Assembly (NCBI GenBank): GCA_934437985.1 | Contig: CAKSBI010000025.1 | Location: 1-35,163, forward strand | Origin: an uncultured Lachnospiraceae bacterium | Lineage (GTDB): Bacteria > Bacillota > Clostridia > Lachnospirales > Lachnospiraceae | DNA length: 35,163 nucleotides | Direction: 5' to 3' | Shown here: in pieces, positions 8,176 to 16,156 of the stretch | How the letters are laid out: each line of letters begins with the position of its first letter | Numbering within the stretch: position 1 is the first letter of the stretch | The notes under the pieces: generated by a model | The model's input: only the letters and a program-made list of their open reading frames with translations | Databases searched by the model: none | Told to the model about the DNA's origin: nothing | Made by a program: the position numbers and the translations under genes

Positions 8176-11100
8176 TTAATTATTATATACATTTGATGTA
8201 AATGTGTCTGTATATACTGTTATCACTTCTCCTGATACAACGTTCCGATATGTTAAATATCCTCTTGCATAGAGATTTTTCTGTGCTGATACAGCACCTA
8301 ATGTCAAGGTGTATGTCATCGTGCCCCCTGCTGTAATAAGCTTAGACGGATTCTTCTTAACATTCGTTTTATCAACTTTATCAAGTTCAAGCTGATTTGA
8401 ATATGCATCCTCTAACGTTCTTACAAGTCCGGCTTCTATCATTTCATAGCCTTCCGGAATTGACCAGGTTACATTCATAACAACAGTCTGTTTGCCATCT
8501 GTAAGTGTTGTTCTATCACCCATAGTCATATTGACAAGCGGTTTCTGTGTAATAACTTCATCACCTTCATATTTCGCTGTGATTTCTGTGTTTCCGGTAA
8601 TATAGAACGAATATGCTTTCTTATCACTTACCAGTTTATCGCCAATATACCAGCCAGAGAAATATTTATTATCCTTACTCTCATCTGCTGTTACTGTGAC
8701 AAGTGAGCCATAGGAATATGTCTTTTCGCGCTGTGCTCCATCCACAGTAAGTGTAAGTCCGGATTCTGCTTCATACTCCGCATAGATGGTAACTGCCTCA
8801 GTAATTTTGATACAACCATTATCATCGACAGTCATCACCTTTCCGGATGCATCCTTCCATTGTTTGAAGGTATAGCCGGTAAAGGTGCCATGTGCCGGAG
8901 CTGTGACAGTTCCGTATTTTGTGCCATCTGCTTCCTTATCCATAGTTACATCACCAGACCAGAGAATCTTTCCGCTCATATCCTTAAAGATTACATATTG
9001 CGATTCTGCCTCACTGCTTTCCGTTTTCTTATAGCAAGCCTGAAGTTCCATGTTATCTCCCAGATAGAAGCTGTAGGTCAGTGAATCTGAAATCACCCTG
9101 CCATCCTGATTGATCCAATATAGGAAAGTATATCCATCACTAGGCTTGGCTGTTAGTGTAAAATAAGAGCCTCTGGCAAATCCATTATTTGTAAAGTCGT
9201 TGTTCCATGTACCGGTTTGCGTTCCGTTCTGATAGCTGTACTCTACGCTACCATTGCCTACTGTTACGCTGAGTTTTCTATTTTCATTTGATTTATAAAC
9301 CGCATACAATGAAATCTCAGAAGGTGTCTGTTCATTCACTGATCCATAAGTGTAAGTCGTCTCTTTAGACAGTGGTTTAGCAGACTCTGTAATCTGTTCT
9401 GTATCATACCAACCAACAAATACAAATCCATCGACTGCCTGTGCTTTCAGTATGATTTCATCACCAATCTCATACTTGCCACCGCCATCTAAGATACCGG
9501 AATTGGCAGGATTGCAAGATACCGTTACTATGGTATGTGCATTTTTAAGACCGTTTAAGGCATTTAACAGGTTGTCACTGGCAGTCTTAATCTCGTCCTG
9601 TGAAGAAGCATCATTAATATTCCTTGCATTATCAAGTACCTTCTGCAAACTCTCTATTGCAACTTTAGAATAGGTATTGTTCACATCGATAATGATAGTC
9701 TCTGCCTTTGTGATCAGGACATTCAGATATCCAAGACTGGCATAAGATGTACCGCACTTATCACAGAATCCATCCGGCTCATTTGTTTCATTACCTTCAC
9801 TGTCTGTGCCTTTTTCATCCACATGATTGCAGTTGTTTGGGTCTGCGATTCTTACTGTGACCGTCTTTTTGCCGATTTCTCCATCCTTATTTTTGAGATA
9901 ATAGGTAATTTCTCTGCCATTGTCATCGGTCGCCTCCGAATAGGTAAATGAGGAACCATATGTGCCATCTGCAGCATCATTGATCGTATATCCTTCCGGT
10001 GCTGTCAATGTTACCGAAGTTGCCCACCATTCCATATCAGGATTTAGTGTTTTGCCATTCTGGTCTGTTAATGTAGCAGCTACATCATCCAAATACAGCC
10101 ATTTAATCTCAAGTGTCATAGTACCTTCTGCTGCAGTGTAATTACCGCTTGCCGGTATTGATGCCTTGATCTCATAGGTACCACGTTCTGTCGGCAGACC
10201 GGAACTGAACTCTCCGGATGCTATACCATATTCTAATTCACGATAAGAATAACTGATGTTGTCTGTATCACTGAAGGTTTCGCCATTCAAGAGTGTGACC
10301 GTTGGTGCTGTGAGCTTGGATACATCAATCTCATCTCCTGTATAAGCAACAGACTGTTTTGTCTGGTCTTCTGCCCATGCAATCGTCGGTGTTGCCTGCT
10401 CAATGGTAAAGGTTACACTGACTGTTGCAGTATTATTATCTGCACCGGTCAGAGAAACCGATGCTGTATAACTTCCTGCATCCATCGGTTTTACTCCTTC
10501 GCTTAATGTCTCTGTCGTATCCGAACCATCCGCCTGATAGGTATATATAACTTTTGGCTTTACTCCTTCGATCGTATTCTCTACCTTTACATCCTTCGCA
10601 CTTCCATCATAGGTAACTGCCTTCTCCCCTTCCGGATATTCCGGTGCGGTAATCATAAGCGAACCTCTGTCCTCGCTGCTGTCATACAGACAGCTTGCTG
10701 TTATCTTGTGGTTATCTTCCTCCACAGAATATACATTTTCGTGCTCCTGCTCGGAACCACATACAGAGCAGACATGCTTTCCTTCTTCATTTTCGTTCCA
10801 TTGGAATTGAGTGACAAATTCCGGCTTCGTCTGCGTATTACCAAACGAATATTCTATAACTCTATTGGCATTTTTCTCATCTGCATAATCAGTTGGCTCT
10901 TTGACATGCTCACACACCTGATACTTACTCACATTGCGGTATACTGCATTTCCTAAGCTTTCCTGATAAGCCGATGGATAAGAGGTCTGATTCTCTCCAG
11001 TCAGGACTTGTCCCCAAACCATTTTAGCATCCTTCATATAATCGTAGTCCTTAATGCTATCATTATACTTATAGGTCACATTATTCTGATTCAGCCGCCA

Positions 11101-13071
11101 TGCCGCCTCACCGCTTGCAAGTGCTTCCGCACTTACCGCCTCAATTCCCTGATAACTTTGTATATTCTGAGAATCGATACAATAGCAATTACGAATAAGG
11201 CTACCTTTCTTCGCTTCTCCTATCAGTCCATATGTTGAATGAGCTTGTTGCATAATTAGAATTCCCTGAAAATAGCAATTATATATCTCGCCACTATAAT
11301 CTATTATTCCTGCAATTCCTCCTACCCCAGAAGAATCACTTGCCATAACAAAACAAGAATTGACAACTCCCAGATTTTTTACCTTGCCCCCACAATCTCC
11401 GAGAAATCCTGCATATCGTCCACATTGACCATTATACAACCCACTGATCGTATGATATTGTCCATCTATTATGCCTGAATAGCTGTTATGATTTCCTCCA
11501 ATCGGAGTCCATTCCCTTGGCTTATTTGAATCCGAAATCGCCTCACCATTATACAGCAGTTTTCCATCTTCCGTCTGTGTAAATGTCCCTTCATTGACTA
11601 CGATATCCTTCATAATACGTGCTTTTAAGGTGTCCCTTCCACCATTGACCTGTTCGGCAAACCAGTATAACTCCCCTGCATTCGTGATCTCATAATATTT
11701 ATCCGTAGATAGATGCGGTTCTGCATACTTGCCGCAAACCGTACAGATTCCAAACGCATCAATCTTATGTGCGGTATATTTGACAGACTCATCGATCTGT
11801 TCATTAGTATATCTACTTTCCTCACTAGGGGTTCCATCACAGTTAATCACCGCCTGAGCATATACCTCCTTGCTGCCCTGTGCAAGAACCGGATACGAAT
11901 CTTCCCCTATCGTCTGACGGAATCTTATCGTCTGCTTCTTTTTGTTATATATATTCAGCAGATACGCCGCCTCTCCACTTGCAAAGGCCTCTGCATTCAG
12001 ACCGGTTGCACAGGTATCGTCCGCACCACTGCTGTTATCATAATAGCAGTCAGAGATACATGCTTCCGATGCTGCATCCACCCATCCCGCTATCATATGT
12101 ACATTGTCTTTCTTGCCGCTTACCCTGCCTGTATTATAGCAGTTCCGCATGCGCACCATACTTCCAGCAAAACTTCCTGTGATACCCCCCACATAATCTG
12201 CTCCTGTTACACTGCCCCTGTTATAGCAATAGGTAAAATCATTGTATGTACTGTTTGATGTAAATTTTCCCTGAATACCGCCGGCATACTTCCCTGCTGC
12301 CACCACTGTTCCGGTATTGTAACAGGCATAGACACTTGCATAACTAAGACCTGCCAGTGCTCCCACATAATTGTTCCCTTTGATATAGGAATCCTCGATT
12401 CCAAGCTGCTCCACCGATACACAATAATAGTTGCCGCCACTATATGAAACATATGTATTTGACTTTCCAATCAAGCCCACATAGTCTCTATCCTCATCGG
12501 CATATAAGCCGCGGATCACATGATGGTTTCCATTGATCGCACCATAGAATGTATTGCCATCCCCGCCAATCGGCGTCCATTTGAGAAAAGACGACTTATC
12601 CGCTTCATTCAGTTGTCCATCTGTTGTCAGCACGTTCTGGTTGATGGTAATATCTGCCGTCAGTATAGCATTGACTCTTGTATTCTTCGGCACACCCCCC
12701 TTGCAGACGTTCTCATCACCATTCACCACTCCCGCAAACCAGTAGAGCTGACCAGCATTTGCAATCTCATAGGCGGATGGCAATGTAACCTCTTCTTCAA
12801 AAGTATCATAAAATTTAACTTTCTCCTTTAGCACCGCCGGCTCATAGCCGCAGCAGCCACCATAACTGCAATCTGCGTTATGGACATATACCCCATTCTC
12901 TACCTTACCATTGACACAGAAGCCGTTCTGGTAATGGTCGTTCTCCGCACGCAGTTCATTGCCCGATGTGGTCTCCTCCGCCCCTGCCTGCACCGGTGTC
13001 ATACCAAACACCAGGCAGGCACTTAAGAGTACTGCCAGTCCTCTTTTTATGCTTCTTATTCCATTCATCAT
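8176..13071 (-). CDS. Giant secreted surface protein with GLUG, MBG-like, FIVAR and Listeria-Bacteroides-type repeats
   Basis: 1631 aa. ATG at 13071 after AGGAGG-taattt. A signal peptide covers residues 1-30 (IKRGLAVLLSACLVFGM, cleavage near QAGAEE). Two blocks of GLUG-type repeats (about 100-370 and 455-690) contain ELYWFA, GTIDG/YHTISGLY-like and GGIAG-CYN units. Ig/MBG-like domains follow (AVTYDGSAKDVKV, DAGSYTASVSLTG, then TPTIAWAEDQT). A FIVAR-type helical segment lies around 1130-1190 (LQKVLDNARNINDASS). Repeats of the type GYTFLYWINQDGR, GYTFKQWKDASGK and KYFSGWYIGDK follow to about 1530, then a unique C-terminal domain. CxxC knuckles recur (CTVCGKY, CSVCGSE, CDKCGTS). No LPXTG sorting signal or C-terminal helix is seen, so the mode of surface attachment is unknown. 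Likely an adhesin or matrix-like protein. It heads the operon with the small peptide and LRR protein. Confidence 0.8.
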   Translation of the reverse strand: MMNGIRSIKRGLAVLLSACLVFGMTPVQAGAEETTSGNELRAENDHYQNGFCVNGKVENGVYVHNADCSYGGCCGYEPAVLKEKVKFYDTFEEEVTLPSAYEIANAGQLYWFAGVVNGDENVCKGGVPKNTRVNAILTADITINQNVLTTDGQLNEADKSSFLKWTPIGGDGNTFYGAINGNHHVIRGLYADEDRDYVGLIGKSNTYVSYSGGNYYCVSVEQLGIEDSYIKGNNYVGALAGLSYASVYACYNTGTVVAAGKYAGGIQGKFTSNSTYNDFTYCYNRGSVTGADYVGGITGSFAGSMVRMRNCYNTGRVSGKKDNVHMIAGWVDAASEACISDCYYDNSSGADDTCATGLNAEAFASGEAAYLLNIYNKKKQTIRFRQTIGEDSYPVLAQGSKEVYAQAVINCDGTPSEESRYTNEQIDESVKYTAHKIDAFGICTVCGKYAEPHLSTDKYYEITNAGELYWFAEQVNGGRDTLKARIMKDIVVNEGTFTQTEDGKLLYNGEAISDSNKPREWTPIGGNHNSYSGIIDGQYHTISGLYNGQCGRYAGFLGDCGGKVKNLGVVNSCFVMASDSSGVGGIAGIIDYSGEIYNCYFQGILIMQQAHSTYGLIGEAKKGSLIRNCYCIDSQNIQSYQGIEAVSAEALASGEAAWRLNQNNVTYKYNDSIKDYDYMKDAKMVWGQVLTGENQTSYPSAYQESLGNAVYRNVSKYQVCEHVKEPTDYADEKNANRVIEYSFGNTQTKPEFVTQFQWNENEEGKHVCSVCGSEQEHENVYSVEEDNHKITASCLYDSSEDRGSLMITAPEYPEGEKAVTYDGSAKDVKVENTIEGVKPKVIYTYQADGSDTTETLSEGVKPMDAGSYTASVSLTGADNNTATVSVTFTIEQATPTIAWAEDQTKQSVAYTGDEIDVSKLTAPTVTLLNGETFSDTDNISYSYRELEYGIASGEFSSGLPTERGTYEIKASIPASGNYTAAEGTMTLEIKWLYLDDVAATLTDQNGKTLNPDMEWWATSVTLTAPEGYTINDAADGTYGSSFTYSEATDDNGREITYYLKNKDGEIGKKTVTVRIADPNNCNHVDEKGTDSEGNETNEPDGFCDKCGTSYASLGYLNVLITKAETIIIDVNNTYSKVAIESLQKVLDNARNINDASSQDEIKTASDNLLNALNGLKNAHTIVTVSCNPANSGILDGGGKYEIGDEIILKAQAVDGFVFVGWYDTEQITESAKPLSKETTYTYGSVNEQTPSEISLYAVYKSNENRKLSVTVGNGSVEYSYQNGTQTGTWNNDFTNNGFARGSYFTLTAKPSDGYTFLYWINQDGRVISDSLTYSFYLGDNMELQACYKKTESSEAESQYVIFKDMSGKILWSGDVTMDKEADGTKYGTVTAPAHGTFTGYTFKQWKDASGKVMTVDDNGCIKITEAVTIYAEYEAESGLTLTVDGAQREKTYSYGSLVTVTADESKDNKYFSGWYIGDKLVSDKKAYSFYITGNTEITAKYEGDEVITQKPLVNMTMGDRTTLTDGKQTVVMNVTWSIPEGYEMIEAGLVRTLEDAYSNQLELDKVDKTNVKKNPSKLITAGGTMTYTLTLGAVSAQKNLYARGYLTYRNVVSGEVITVYTDTFTSNVYNN

Positions 13072-13110
13072 AAATTACCTCCTAGCCACAATTTTCATTG
13101 TAATCCGTGT

Positions 13111-13133
13111 TTTATAATTATCTGGTAACTGTT
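13111..13133 (-). promoter_or_regulatory. Possible LytTR-controlled promoter of the surface-protein operon
   Basis: On the minus strand an AACAGTTACC motif (13124-13133) resembles LytTR-family half sites and sits just upstream of a TATAAA -10-like box (13111-13116). The hexamer expected for the -35 box (GCTCTG) is poor, as in activator-dependent promoters. The neighbouring gene encodes a LytTR regulator. Only one half site is evident. Confidence 0.3.
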
Positions 13134-13148
13134 CAGAGCCAAGCAGAT

Positions 13149-13256
13149 TTATCTATTTGGCAGATACGCCACACCGACGAAATGCAAAGCATTTTGGAGG
13201 TGGGCTTTGAACATCTGCATAAATCTTACCACTTCATCTCGATTTTTTTCAAGATA
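13149..13256 (-). other. Short open stretch and nested inverted repeats upstream of the surface-protein gene
   Basis: The 289-bp spacer holds a minus-strand frame without an initial ATG that ends at TAA 13149 and reads EKNRDEVVRFMQMFKAHLQN then ALHFVGVAYLPNR. The first Met is internal. The same DNA can form GCAGAT/ATCTGC pairings, two right-hand copies competing for one left copy, and CAAAGC/GCTTTG (6 bp, 13-nt loop). It looks compositionally different from ordinary spacer and may be a gene remnant, a leader peptide or a structured RNA. I cannot decide which. Confidence 0.3.
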
Positions 13257-13286
13257 TTATGTGACTATTTGTTCTTTTTTTTCTAA

Positions 13287-13332
13287 AAAAAATGTCATTC
13301 CACCACTTTTTTGTGATGAAATGACATTTTTT
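13287..13332 (-). terminator. Terminator of the LytTR regulator gene
   Basis: A 20-bp stem: AAAAAATGTCATTCCACCAC (13287-13306) against the segment 13313-13332. The two non-Watson-Crick positions become G-U pairs only in the minus-strand RNA, and a U-run follows on that strand. This fixes the direction and separates the regulator transcript from the surface-protein operon. Confidence 0.8.
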
Positions 13333-13360
13333 AGTCCATTTACGTAATTCGTCACAGCAT

Positions 13361-14149
13361 TTATTCCTGCTTTAACAGGTAATTCTTCCATATCTGTGAC
13401 AGCTCATCTTGTTTTTGTGCACAGTGTATCTCGTCCAACGGGAATAACATACATCCGCAGTGTCCCGAAAATGTCGGGAAACAGATAATCTTAAGTTCGG
13501 TATCTATCTCCGGACTATATGCCATAATCTCAAGACGTTCTCCATACAGTGTTGCCCGTTCATAGGTACACAGCCATTTATCGTCCATATTGGAGAAGAT
13601 ACTGCCGAAGGTATTCCCGATGAGTCCACTTAGAGGTACATGCTCCACCTCTGCCAGCTTCTCATTGCCATAGCGGAATATCCAGTCCACTGCATGCCTG
13701 TCCTCATTGAATATCATTTCAATATCCGCAAAGGCAAACGGCATCTGATCAAAGCTCCGATAGAACGCATGATACTCTTCCGGTGTCTTTGGTGTATTTG
13801 GCAGGGCAAAGCTCTCAATCAATTTTTTCTGCTTCTCCTGCAGCTGGGCAAGGATTTCCTTTCTCCTGCGGGTTGCGTAGTTGAGCTCTTCCCCATTGAT
13901 AAGTGTCAGCGTATCTTCTAATGCATGGATTGCCATGATACTCACCAGATAGGTACGGTGCACTTTCAGAAAATATTCCCCGACCTGTGCCTCCATTGCC
14001 TCCAAGGTGCTTCTGGTCTTATATACGCTTCCGCTTGTCACATGAATGTAACAGTCATTCACCGATGCCTTGATATATAGGATATCTGCGACATCGATCT
14101 CCATATGCTTATGATTTGCCTTGATTTCCAGTGTTCTCTTAAACTGCAT
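13361..14149 (-). CDS. LytTR-family DNA-binding regulator with C-terminal PAS-like domain
   Basis: 262 aa. Residues about 1-100 are a LytTR DNA-binding domain: DVADILYIKASVNDCYIHV, VYKTRSTLEAMEAQV, FLKVHRTYLVSI and the NGEELNYATRRRKEIL end. A short coiled segment (LQEKQKKLIESF) links to a C-terminal domain of about 140 residues (FYRSFDQMPFAFADIEMIF, VDWIFRYGNEKLAEVE, GNTFGSIFSNMDDKWL). This looks like a PAS-type sensor for a small ligand or redox signal. The order is the reverse of classical response regulators, which carry LytTR at the C-terminus, and no phosphoacceptor domain is present. It ends in its own terminator. The promoter of the surface-protein operon 230-280 bp downstream is the obvious candidate target, by proximity only. 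Confidence 0.8.
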   Translation of the reverse strand: MQFKRTLEIKANHKHMEIDVADILYIKASVNDCYIHVTSGSVYKTRSTLEAMEAQVGEYFLKVHRTYLVSIMAIHALEDTLTLINGEELNYATRRRKEILAQLQEKQKKLIESFALPNTPKTPEEYHAFYRSFDQMPFAFADIEMIFNEDRHAVDWIFRYGNEKLAEVEHVPLSGLIGNTFGSIFSNMDDKWLCTYERATLYGERLEIMAYSPEIDTELKIICFPTFSGHCGCMLFPLDEIHCAQKQDELSQIWKNYLLKQE

Positions 14150-14378
14150 GATAACTGTTACTCCTTGTGTCTTACGTATTTGTTGTTATTTTACTGTATT
14201 TTAAGAATTATGGCAATTGGAAGTTTAGTCAAGTCTTGGAATATATGACGATTTTTTCACCATGCGGTATCCATCAAGGGATAGTGTATTGGTTGGTTGG
14301 TTTCTTTCTCCACCCACGCCTGCCTGATTCTCTTAGGTTTACGTTGTGTTTATTCTGCTAACACTAATGGTATATCCA

Positions 14379-14427
14379 TTGATTTCATAGAAAAATTTGT
14401 GTATAATTTTGTCATCAAACAAGGAGG
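14379..14427 (+). promoter_or_regulatory. Promoter and ribosome binding site of the wrecked toxin-antitoxin module
   Basis: TTGATT (14379-14384) and TATAAT (14402-14407) are spaced by exactly 17 bases, followed by AAGGAGG at 14421-14427. The promoter looks intact although the gene behind it is broken. Confidence 0.6.
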
Positions 14428-14431
14428 TGTT

Positions 14432-14708
14432 TTCTACGAAGAACTGACCAGCCGCCTTGAACTTTACAGCCAAATTAAAGAAGGAATGGACGATATTGCC
14501 ACAGGCAATACAAGACCATTTTCCGAAGCTATGGCTGATATCACGATATTATGCGTGCTGCGGATTACATCGAATTTACCCTCAAAAATCCAACTGCCGC
14601 AGATAATCTGTTAGATGTTGCGACTGAACAGATAGGCTCATTAGCCGACCTGCCACAGAAGTTCCGTCTAGTAGATGATCCGGTACTGGCAAGCTGGGGC
14701 ATTCGTTT
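14432..14708 (+). pseudogene. Fused remnants of a ParD/RelB-type antitoxin and a ParE/RelE-type toxin
   Basis: Downstream of a good promoter and ribosome binding site, one frame reads EELTSRLELYSQIKEGMDDI then ATGNTRPFSEAMADI (to about 14543), an antitoxin-like helix-rich sequence. The frame then shifts, and from 14539 another frame reads YHDIMRAADYIEFTLKNPTA, ADNLLDVATEQIGSLADLPQ and FRLVDDPVLASWGIRFA. This is the body of a ParE/RelE-superfamily toxin without its N-terminus and last strands. No start codon sits at the right distance from the ribosome binding site, an internal deletion fuses the two genes out of frame, and the toxin is cut at about 14708 by an insertion sequence end. It has no plausible function now. 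Confidence 0.65.
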
Positions 14709-14738
14709 TGCTATTAGCCCTATAAGGGCTATGTTACC

Positions 14739-15056
14739 GCTCGCCCAAAAGGCTTTACTCCACTTACTTTGAAGTTCAGGATGCTTATCATATATCATCA
14801 ATGCACTTTTACCCTTTAAATATCCCATAATACTTGAAACACTCATTTTAGGCGTAATACATACACATAAATGAACATGATTACTGCACACTGCTCCTTG
14901 AACCATCTCAACATTTTTATAAGCACATAACGATTTTATTATACTCCTAACATCTTCTCGCAATCTTCCATATAATTGTTTTTTGCGATATTTTGGAATG
15001 AATACAATATGGTATTGGCATTTCCATCTTGTATGTGATAAACTTTTACTGTCCAT
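14739..15056 (-). pseudogene. tnpA: IS200-type Y1 transposase (tnpA), truncated at the C-terminus
   Basis: The start is ATG at 15056 after AAAGGAGG (15064-15071). The protein MDSKSLSHTRWKCQYHIVFI, then PKYRKKQLYG, contains the HUH motif in CSNHVHLCVCI and GYLKGKSALMIYDKHPELQ. Sequence identity to the family ends at WSKAFWASG. After that the frame runs through the element's end hairpin and on into the toxin remnant (nominal stop at 14565). The missing C-terminal helix carries the catalytic Tyr and the QKYIREQ-like region, so this transposase should be inactive. Confidence 0.75.
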
Positions 15057-15062
15057 ATGGAC

Positions 15063-15119
15063 GCCTCCTTTACAATGAAATATGGCTTGCGACACCATTC
15101 TCATTGTATCACAGGAGGC
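15063..15119 (-). promoter_or_regulatory. Inverted repeat sequestering the tnpA ribosome binding site
   Basis: GCCTCC (15063-15068) pairs with GGAGGC (15114-15119), and ACAATGA (15072-15078) with TCATTGT (15101-15107). On the transcript the tnpA Shine-Dalgarno GGAGG is buried in this stem, matching the translational repression known for IS200 leaders. Confidence 0.65.
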
Positions 15120-15250
15120 TTTTTCATGCCGTCCTTATCGCTACTGCTTACTCTATTCTCCACAGCATAGCTGGGGGATTAGCGTTTTCATTTATAAACT
15201 CTGCTGCTCAGCTTCATATTATTATTCCTCTCAAAGTATGATAAATGTAT

Positions 15251-15293
15251 AAAAAGACCATTCGGCCTGTATTAACTCCAGGTCGAATAGTCT
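15251..15293 (-). terminator. Terminator of the gap-pgk-tpiA cluster
   Basis: AGACCATTCGGCCTG (15255-15269) against CAGGTCGAATAGTCT (15279-15293) gives a 15-bp stem. In the minus-strand RNA it has one mismatch and one G-U pair, and it is followed by UUUUUA. It lies 50 bases after the tpiA stop. Confidence 0.75.
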
Positions 15294-15342
15294 CTGATAT
15301 CATTTTTCTGTATAAAAATACACAAACACTTCTTAAAAATGA

Positions 15343-16086
15343 TTAGTAATTAACAATCTTACCAAAATCAGCCTTAAGTGAAGCTCCACCAACAAGACCA
15401 CCATCGATATCAGGCTGTGCAAAGAGCTCTGCTGCATTACCTGCGTTAACGCTTCCACCATACTGGATACGTACTGCATCAGCTGTTGCCTGGTCATACA
15501 TCTCAGCTACACACTCGCGGATTCCCTTACATACTTCCTCAGCCTGCTCTGTTGTAGCTGTCTTACCTGTTCCGATAGCCCAGATTGGCTCATAAGCAAT
15601 TACCATCTCTTTAACCTGGTCAGCTGTTACACCAACAAGGTCAGACTTGATCTGGAATCTGATCCAGTCCATTGTAACGCCCATTTCCCTCTGCTCAAGT
15701 GTCTCACCGCAGCAAAGGATAGGTGTAAGACCAGCCTCAAATGCCTTCTTAACCTTCTTATTAAGAAGCTCATCATCCTCTTTGAAATAATCACGACGCT
15801 CTGAATGACCAATGATCACATACTTAACGCCTGCATCCACAAGCATAGCTGCTGAAATCTCGCCGGTGTAAGCACCTTTCTCTTCAAAGTACATATTCTC
15901 TGCACCGACTTCTACGTTAGTACCCTTAACAGCCTCAACAACAGGTACGATATCAATAGCCGGAACACAGTAAACTACATCTACAGAATCACTCTTAACA
16001 AGATCCTTAAGCTCATCACAGAGAGCTACTGCCTGGCTAGGAGTCATGTTCATTTTCCAGTTACCTGCAACAATCTTCTTACGCAT
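15343..16086 (-). CDS. tpiA: Triosephosphate isomerase
   Basis: 247 aa, the usual family length. Contains [12 protein letters not shown] (catalytic Lys), [13 protein letters not shown] (catalytic His), [15 protein letters not shown] (catalytic Glu and start of the flexible loop) and [12 protein letters not shown] (phosphate binding). Interconverts dihydroxyacetone phosphate and glyceraldehyde 3-phosphate in the cytoplasm. Preceded by AGGAAG. It is the last gene after gap and pgk, in the canonical Firmicute order, 70 bp after pgk. Confidence 0.97.
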   Translation of the reverse strand: MRKKIVAGNWKMNMTPSQAVALCDELKDLVKSDSVDVVYCVPAIDIVPVVEAVKGTNVEVGAENMYFEEKGAYTGEISAAMLVDAGVKYVIIGHSERRDYFKEDDELLNKKVKKAFEAGLTPILCCGETLEQREMGVTMDWIRFQIKSDLVGVTADQVKEMVIAYEPIWAIGTGKTATTEQAEEVCKGIRECVAEMYDQATADAVRIQYGGSVNAGNAAELFAQPDIDGGLVGGASLKADFGKIVNY

Positions 16087-16156
16087 AATAACTTCCTCTA
16101 CTTTCTTATTATATTAATTTTATTAAAAATGATATTGGGGTCAAAAGCCTCAAACA

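Larger units (their letters stand above)
14709..15181 (-). mobile_element. Degenerate IS200/IS605-type insertion sequence
   Basis: The element interrupts the toxin remnant. Near its transposase 3' side lies a small palindrome TAGCCCT-ATA-AGGGCTA (14715-14731), and beyond the 5' side an imperfect one (CCACAGC-ATA-GCTGGGG, 15160-15176). Such subterminal hairpins, not terminal inverted repeats, define the ends of IS200-type elements. The exact boundaries are approximate. The transposase is truncated, so the copy can only move if another copy supplies TnpA. Confidence 0.6.

Noticed and set aside
11713..12258. 181-codon plus-strand frame within the surface protein gene
   Set aside because: Antisense shadow without ribosome binding site or recognisable domain; the minus frame is continuous for 1631 codons.
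13149..13250. Functional short peptide gene upstream of the surface protein
   Set aside because: No start codon at the 5' end of the conserved-looking stretch and no ribosome binding site at the internal Met, so it is listed as an unexplained segment.
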